From: Ianthella basta
Lineage: Eukaryota; Porifera; Demospongiae; Verongiida; Ianthellidae
NCBI GenBank assembly: GCA_964019415.1
Contig: OZ025870.1
Coordinates: forward strand, 9,335,415 to 9,399,414
Direction of reading: 5' to 3'
Length of the DNA: 64,000 bases
Shown: positions 61,001 through 64,000 of the stretch, piece by piece
How positions within the stretch are numbered: the first letter of the stretch is position 1
Layout: every line of letters begins with the position of its first letter
Notes under the pieces: generated by a model
What the model was told of the DNA's origin: nothing
What the model saw: only the letters and a program-made list of their open reading frames with translations
Databases searched by the model: none
Position numbers and translations under genes: made by a program

Positions 61001-63945
61001 GTGCCATTGAACGTGCTTGCTGAGTAGATAGGCAATTGTTTGCAGCAATCTTTAATGTTATTAAGGTGCACTGTGAAATTGGTCCATCTTATGCTTCTGC
61101 ACATAACGTTATCCATGCACCCCACCATGACATGTATATACTTCTTGCGCATGCACTTTAGTATGGATTGGATAATAATGACTTTCATCATGTGCAGTAA
61201 AATGAGTAACTCTGTTGTGTCATGCTGAACCCTTACTAACAGTATGTGAGAAGCGCTCTACAGATTACTCCTACGTATCACATATGTACCCTTTTAAATC
61301 TTCATTTACCGGCATACATCTGGTTCATGCAGTCTTGGTAAATGGTAATGACACAATCCATGAACTCACATGGTGTTTTGTTCATTCAGGTGTGGCAGTG
61401 GGACCAGAGTTTTGTGGTCCTGAATCTCCTGCTCTTCGTGACCCAAGCATTTGGGTTGTGTCTATTGGTAGGTGTTGCTAACATTAACATTTGTTTCTGA
61501 ATACTTTAAATTATGCATTATATTGTATGAGCTTTGTTCAGCAGTTGCCTGTATATTATTATTTATCTCTTTCATTTACTACAGCGGATGTTACACCACC
61601 AAGTTTAGTGTCCTCACCAGTCAAAGGACTTCAAATGAGAACTTTACTATTTTCTGGAGATTTGATGAAGAGGCAACTGCAACCTGCACTCTGCAGACAC
61701 CAACTGATCAGCTTACTGAGATATGCAATAATGGCACATTCATGCGGACACGTCTTAAAGGTGGATTGCATTTTCTGTTTGTGCAAGGGACTGATTTGGC
61801 TGGAAACACTGGCAGACCTAGGCGTTATGATTGGATTGTGGGTAAGTGTGCTTTGCTTCCTGGCAGATCAACATCACAGCCTTACCAAATAAGTCTAAGA
61901 GAATTTTCAATTTTCAATGCAATCAAGTAGCTGGATAGATTTGGTTATGTATAGTGTTACGGAATGCCATTCTGTGTAATTGGCTAAACTTACAAGATTG
62001 TAAGGAGTACAGAGTGTTGTGGCTTCCAATATGCTAATAATGTGTGCTGTCCTGATGCTGTTGTGTCTCGTGCCCTCAGATGTCACCCCACCACGAGTGG
62101 AGCTTAGATCCTTCCCCAGCTTGGTATCCAATACGACCCGCTGGACCTTTAGATATGAGTGCTTCGATGAATCAAGATGCTCATTCACTTGTAGTTCACA
62201 TGAGGTGGGAAATTCTCCCCAGTACTCGCCATGTGGGACATCTTATCGTGTGGACAGGTTGCTTGAAGGCAGTGAGTATGAGTTTGAAGTATTTGCCACT
62301 GATGCTGTTGGGAATATAGGACAACCAACTGTACACCGCTGGAAAATTGGTGAGTGTTAAATTTTGCTTGTTTTTCTAAATGATTATCATGAAGAATAGC
62401 AGCTCTTTAAAATCTAGTGACATAGTTGCAGGACCTTTAATTTGTGCATTACATAGATAAGCACTGGGTAATAATGGTTTCTTAGATAGCCTGTGCGAGC
62501 AAGCCAAGCTTGATTTCAGGAATGCCAGACATGCAGTGTTTGACTGTTTGTATAGTTATAGCAGTGTACCCTACAGACAGGTTTTGCTAACCTATCATGC
62601 ACAACCATATGATGCACATGCTATGGGATATGTCAGGCTACATAGGTTAAGTGGCTTAGTCTGTGGCAGAATGCCAGAAACCTGTCAGAGAGTCTGTATG
62701 TTGCATGCTATACAGAATTGCAATGCAATGTAATCTGCTATGTCCTGGTATGCCTAAATTTAAAGGATAGATGAATTTAATTCATGTATGTGCGAGACTT
62801 GAAGGATCTGTTTGGAGCAGGCAATTTTATATATTCTTAGCTACTGTATATAATTATGTCTGTGCTTGCCTTATGATTGCTTACTAGATATCACACCACC
62901 AGTCATCACATCTATCAATGATATAACAATACCATGTGGTGAGGAACTGTCTCCAAATGCCACTGGAATACCCCAAGTGACTGACAATGAAGACCCTAAC
63001 CCTACAGTGGAGTATGAAGATAAACCATCTGGTGGATGCGGGTTTCAACGGTTGTGGCGGGCAACTGACGATGCTGGCAACAGGGCTAGTCGGCTTCAAC
63101 TTGTGACACTAACTAGTCCACTGCCTCCTGAGATAATTGCTCCTAGTGTCATGTTTCTGCCCTGTGGTAGTGTGGAAGATGCAATTTCAAATGTGGAGGA
63201 GTTAAAGAAAGGCATTATTGTGCGACATCCTTGTGACAGGCCCACTGAAATAAATTTTACAGATTCTGCTGTTATTGACAGGTGTGGGTTCTCATTCTCG
63301 CGCACTTGGTTGGTTGAAGATGACTGCGGGGGAAGTAATACTTTTCAACAGACTATTCGAATCTTAGACCAACAGTTACCTGATGCACCTGAGAATGGGC
63401 AACTGAACACAGACATTAATCAACGCCTCATGTGGCCGCAGTATCCTGGTGCTTTCAGCTATGAAGTGTATGTTTGGCGGTTTGGCAATGTGAGGCCAGT
63501 GAAACCAACATCTGTTACAACTCTGCGTCACTATCAACCTTCTCCACACTACCCACCTGGAACTAAGATGTCATGGCAGATAGAGTACAGGACCGATGTG
63601 AATGTGACCGTACCAAGCCCAGTATGGGGATTTGAAACTGAAGCCTTCCCTGATTTCTCTGTGACTGACATTATGCTACCTTCTTTTGCTTTCTCTGGTC
63701 AAGACTTTGACGTATCTTGGACTGTGATTAACATTGGTAATCTCAGCTCAGGTTCAGTTGTCTGGTATGATCGTGTGAGGATGGGGCCAACACGAAGCAT
63801 TGGTAACAGTAGAATTGTAGCTACAATTATGCAAAGAAGAATCCTGGATGCTAAAGATGGCTACATGTCGCAAGCTACAGTCAATCTGAGGAACAGCGAT
63901 ATTGGGCCATTCTATATATTTGTGGAGACAGACATATTTCATAGA
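52031..63945 (+). CDS. Gene B: giant extracellular HYR/CARDB-type protein (3' truncated by window)
   Basis: Thirteen exons: 52031-52171, 57082-57317, 57776-57951, 58032-58135, 58256-58527, 59661-59819, 59937-59977, 60368-60459, 60662-60848, 61390-61467, 61585-61841, 62080-62349, 62888-63945 (donor GTAAGT follows). Phases agree at every junction except for an apparent one-base loss inside 61585-61841. The product begins with a signal peptide (ILVLAVLLLASSCIV) and SHFRGAIIQWSPVD, a Cys-rich N-terminal region (to about residue 310), several Trp/Cys Ig-like units, three TPP modules, HYR-like repeats and a CARDB-like module. It must continue beyond the window. The likely role is cell-surface adhesion (inference). 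Modules of this type occur N-terminal to RHS and DPNDIIGP modules in bacterial giant proteins, hence the suspected relation to gene A. Confidence 0.75.
52239..52280. repeat. Short perfect hairpin in intron 1 of gene B
   Basis: GGATTTAAAACGCACGAGG followed directly by CCTCGTGCGCCTAAATCC, an almost perfect palindrome without a loop and a miniature of the foldback design seen elsewhere. Confidence 0.7.
53005..53382 (+). pseudogene. RecQ-like helicase N-terminal fragment in transposon
   Basis: The frame has a Q-motif-like LLSSHQKEALKSVL, a Walker A-like LVSLSTGHSKS (canonical GKS altered to SKS) and motif Ia-like AVLAISPLIALMETRIS, in the order of RecQ/superfamily II helicases. It ends after about 125 codons, before any DEAH box. 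It is therefore a fragment without ATPase ability. Confidence 0.6.
53229..53759 (-). pseudogene. Zinc-finger (ZAD-like) fragment in transposon
   Basis: The minus-strand frame starts MKNARFCRICLRSLDENCYL and has a second pair in TRLCKSCYDAVLRVKKN. Two C-x2-C pairs about 50 residues apart with an LCKSCY motif recall the ZAD-type treble-clef finger. The second half is basic and Ser/Pro rich, and its C-terminus overlaps the helicase frame antisense, which must be spurious. Function unknown. Confidence 0.45.
54731..54906. repeat. Long foldback palindrome
   Basis: Arms TTAAAGTGGGCTAGGAGTGC and GCACTCCTAGCCCACTTTAA are exact complements, and pairing continues inward (CGATTTATGGC / GCCATAAATC, GTGTGGGGGTC / GACCCCCACAC, GATAAAGCACTCG / GCTCGTGCTTTATC). 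The loop is CTTCGG. No coding sequence. Confidence 0.9.
54907..55745. mobile_element. MITE family R2, copy 2
   Basis: Begins ATGGTATGGTGATTGCGCAA and ends CACCATAAAATATATTATAT, homologous throughout to 2059-2897. It keeps the hairpin GATCTGATATCACGATATCAGACC in a variant form. Directly abutted by palindromes on both sides. Confidence 0.65.
55742..55881. repeat. Foldback palindrome with CGCTTTGCGC loop
   Basis: Arms GGTAGGTCGGTCCATAGCC and GGCTATGGACCAACCTACC, then ATATACGACC / GGTCGTATAT and CATATTTACC / GGTAAATATG, closing on TCAGCGCTTTGCGCC. Confidence 0.88.
55887..56810 (+). repeat. Dispersed repeat R3, copy 2
   Basis: Starts GGTTGCCGTGGCAACGCC and follows copy 1 block by block to ATAGTATTTGCGCCC. 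The terminal palindrome has lost its left arm. The remaining stretch 56811-57081 to the next exon shows nothing identifiable. Confidence 0.7.
57082..58527 (+). other. Gene B exons 2-5: Cys-rich N-terminal region
   Basis: Key strings are ITHRIAWRRGTAFCD, LNCQIGCRGRVGSMQFQCTD, SGCCWIPL, VRTDTGRINTSPV, VDDIDGDEVRCRWA, GVCAGFPGAVLNERICQLQY and VALQIEDYA. Together with exon 1 (SHFRGAIIQW) it forms an extracellular N-terminal region that I have seen in large invertebrate proteins but for which I know no established domain name. Confidence 0.6.
58958..59618 (+). mobile_element. piggyBac-like MITE, copy 3 (TTAA-flanked)
   Basis: TTAA at 58958-58961 and 59615-59618; tips TTAACCCTATAGTGCTC and (inverted) TTAACCCTTTAGCGCCC. 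Near the right end TATGACACCTTTAGGTGTCA and TATGACACCTAAAGGTGTCA form paired subterminal repeats. Located in an intron of gene B. Confidence 0.75.
61585..63111 (+). other. Gene B exons 11-13: TPP/HYR-like modules
   Basis: Three consecutive exons open with the same phase 1 codon and motif: ADVTPPSLVSS, DVTPPRVELRSFPS and DITPPVITSINDITIPCGEE. The first two end in GTDLAGNTG or ATDAVGNIG plus an RYDW/HRWK segment, and the third in ATDDAGNRAS. This is the layout of HYR-like and Ig-like repeats at the cell surface, spread by symmetric exon duplication. The first has a frame break at about 61610-61635. Confidence 0.7.
63367..63945 (+). other. Gene B: FnIII-like unit followed by a CARDB-like module
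   Basis: LPDAPENGQL...YEVYVWRFGN...MSWQIEYRTD...SPVWGFETE is a fibronectin-like unit. FPDFSVTDIMLPSFAFSGQD, then VSWTVINIGN, VVWYDRVRM and GPFYIFVETD, match the CARDB type (cell-adhesion-related domain of bacteria). The exon ends with a GTAAGT donor at 63946. Confidence 0.65.
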
Positions 63946-64000
63946 GTAAGTTTGTAGGTTAATGTGCCAGAATATGACGCTAAAAATTATTTGAATTAGA

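Overview
This is a eukaryotic genomic window, almost certainly from an early-branching animal and most likely a sponge (Porifera). The host-type genes are split into many short exons with GT-AG introns. They encode animal-style extracellular modules (EGF, hormone-receptor-like, GAIN/GPS) mixed with bacterial-looking ones (RHS/YD core, a DPNDIIGP-type module, HYR-like and CARDB-like domains). The rest is AT-rich intergenic and intronic DNA packed with microsatellites, palindromic MITEs and transposon remnants. The species assignment is inference. | Layout: (1) 850-20992, + strand: the 3' part (18 phase-compatible exons, 1263 visible residues) of a giant type I membrane protein, here called gene A. 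The order is RHS/YD-repeat core, glycine-rich post-RHS spacer, basic linker, DPNDIIGP module, EGF, two cadherin-like repeats, hormone-receptor-like (HormR) domain, GAIN domain with a cleavage-type GPS, one transmembrane helix and a short tail. Its introns hold piggyBac-like MITEs, a tRNA-derived SINE, and a broken LINE lying between long inverted repeats. (2) About 21.7-48.6 kb: a segmental triplication. Each unit carries one four-exon gene of the LCAT/PLA2G15 phospholipase-acyltransferase family (24761-27942, 37231-40412, 45759-48044). The first two are open; the third is a pseudogene with a frameshift and a 47-bp deletion that removes the catalytic Asp motif. Differences between the units expose insertions with clean borders: a Crypton-like tyrosine-recombinase element (43580-45465), its shorter relative (24901-25612), a MITE with long terminal inverted repeats (29921-30445) and others. 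(3) 48.6-51.8 kb: no confident gene. (4) 51.8-64.0 kb, + strand: a TATA-type promoter and the first 13 recognisable exons of gene B, a secreted or membrane giant protein with a signal peptide, an SHFRG-type N-terminal region, TPP/HYR-like modules and a CARDB-like module. It runs off the window. | Gene A is visible only as a C-terminal part and gene B only as an N-terminal part. Their module repertoires look like the two halves of one architecture, so they may be tandem paralogues flanking the lipase triplication. No sequence overlap between them exists in this window to prove it. | The most notable object is gene A. In one reading direction and with matching splice phases it joins a teneurin-like RHS core to the HormR-GAIN-GPS block typical of adhesion GPCRs such as latrophilin (a teneurin receptor in other animals), but ends in a single membrane helix instead of seven.
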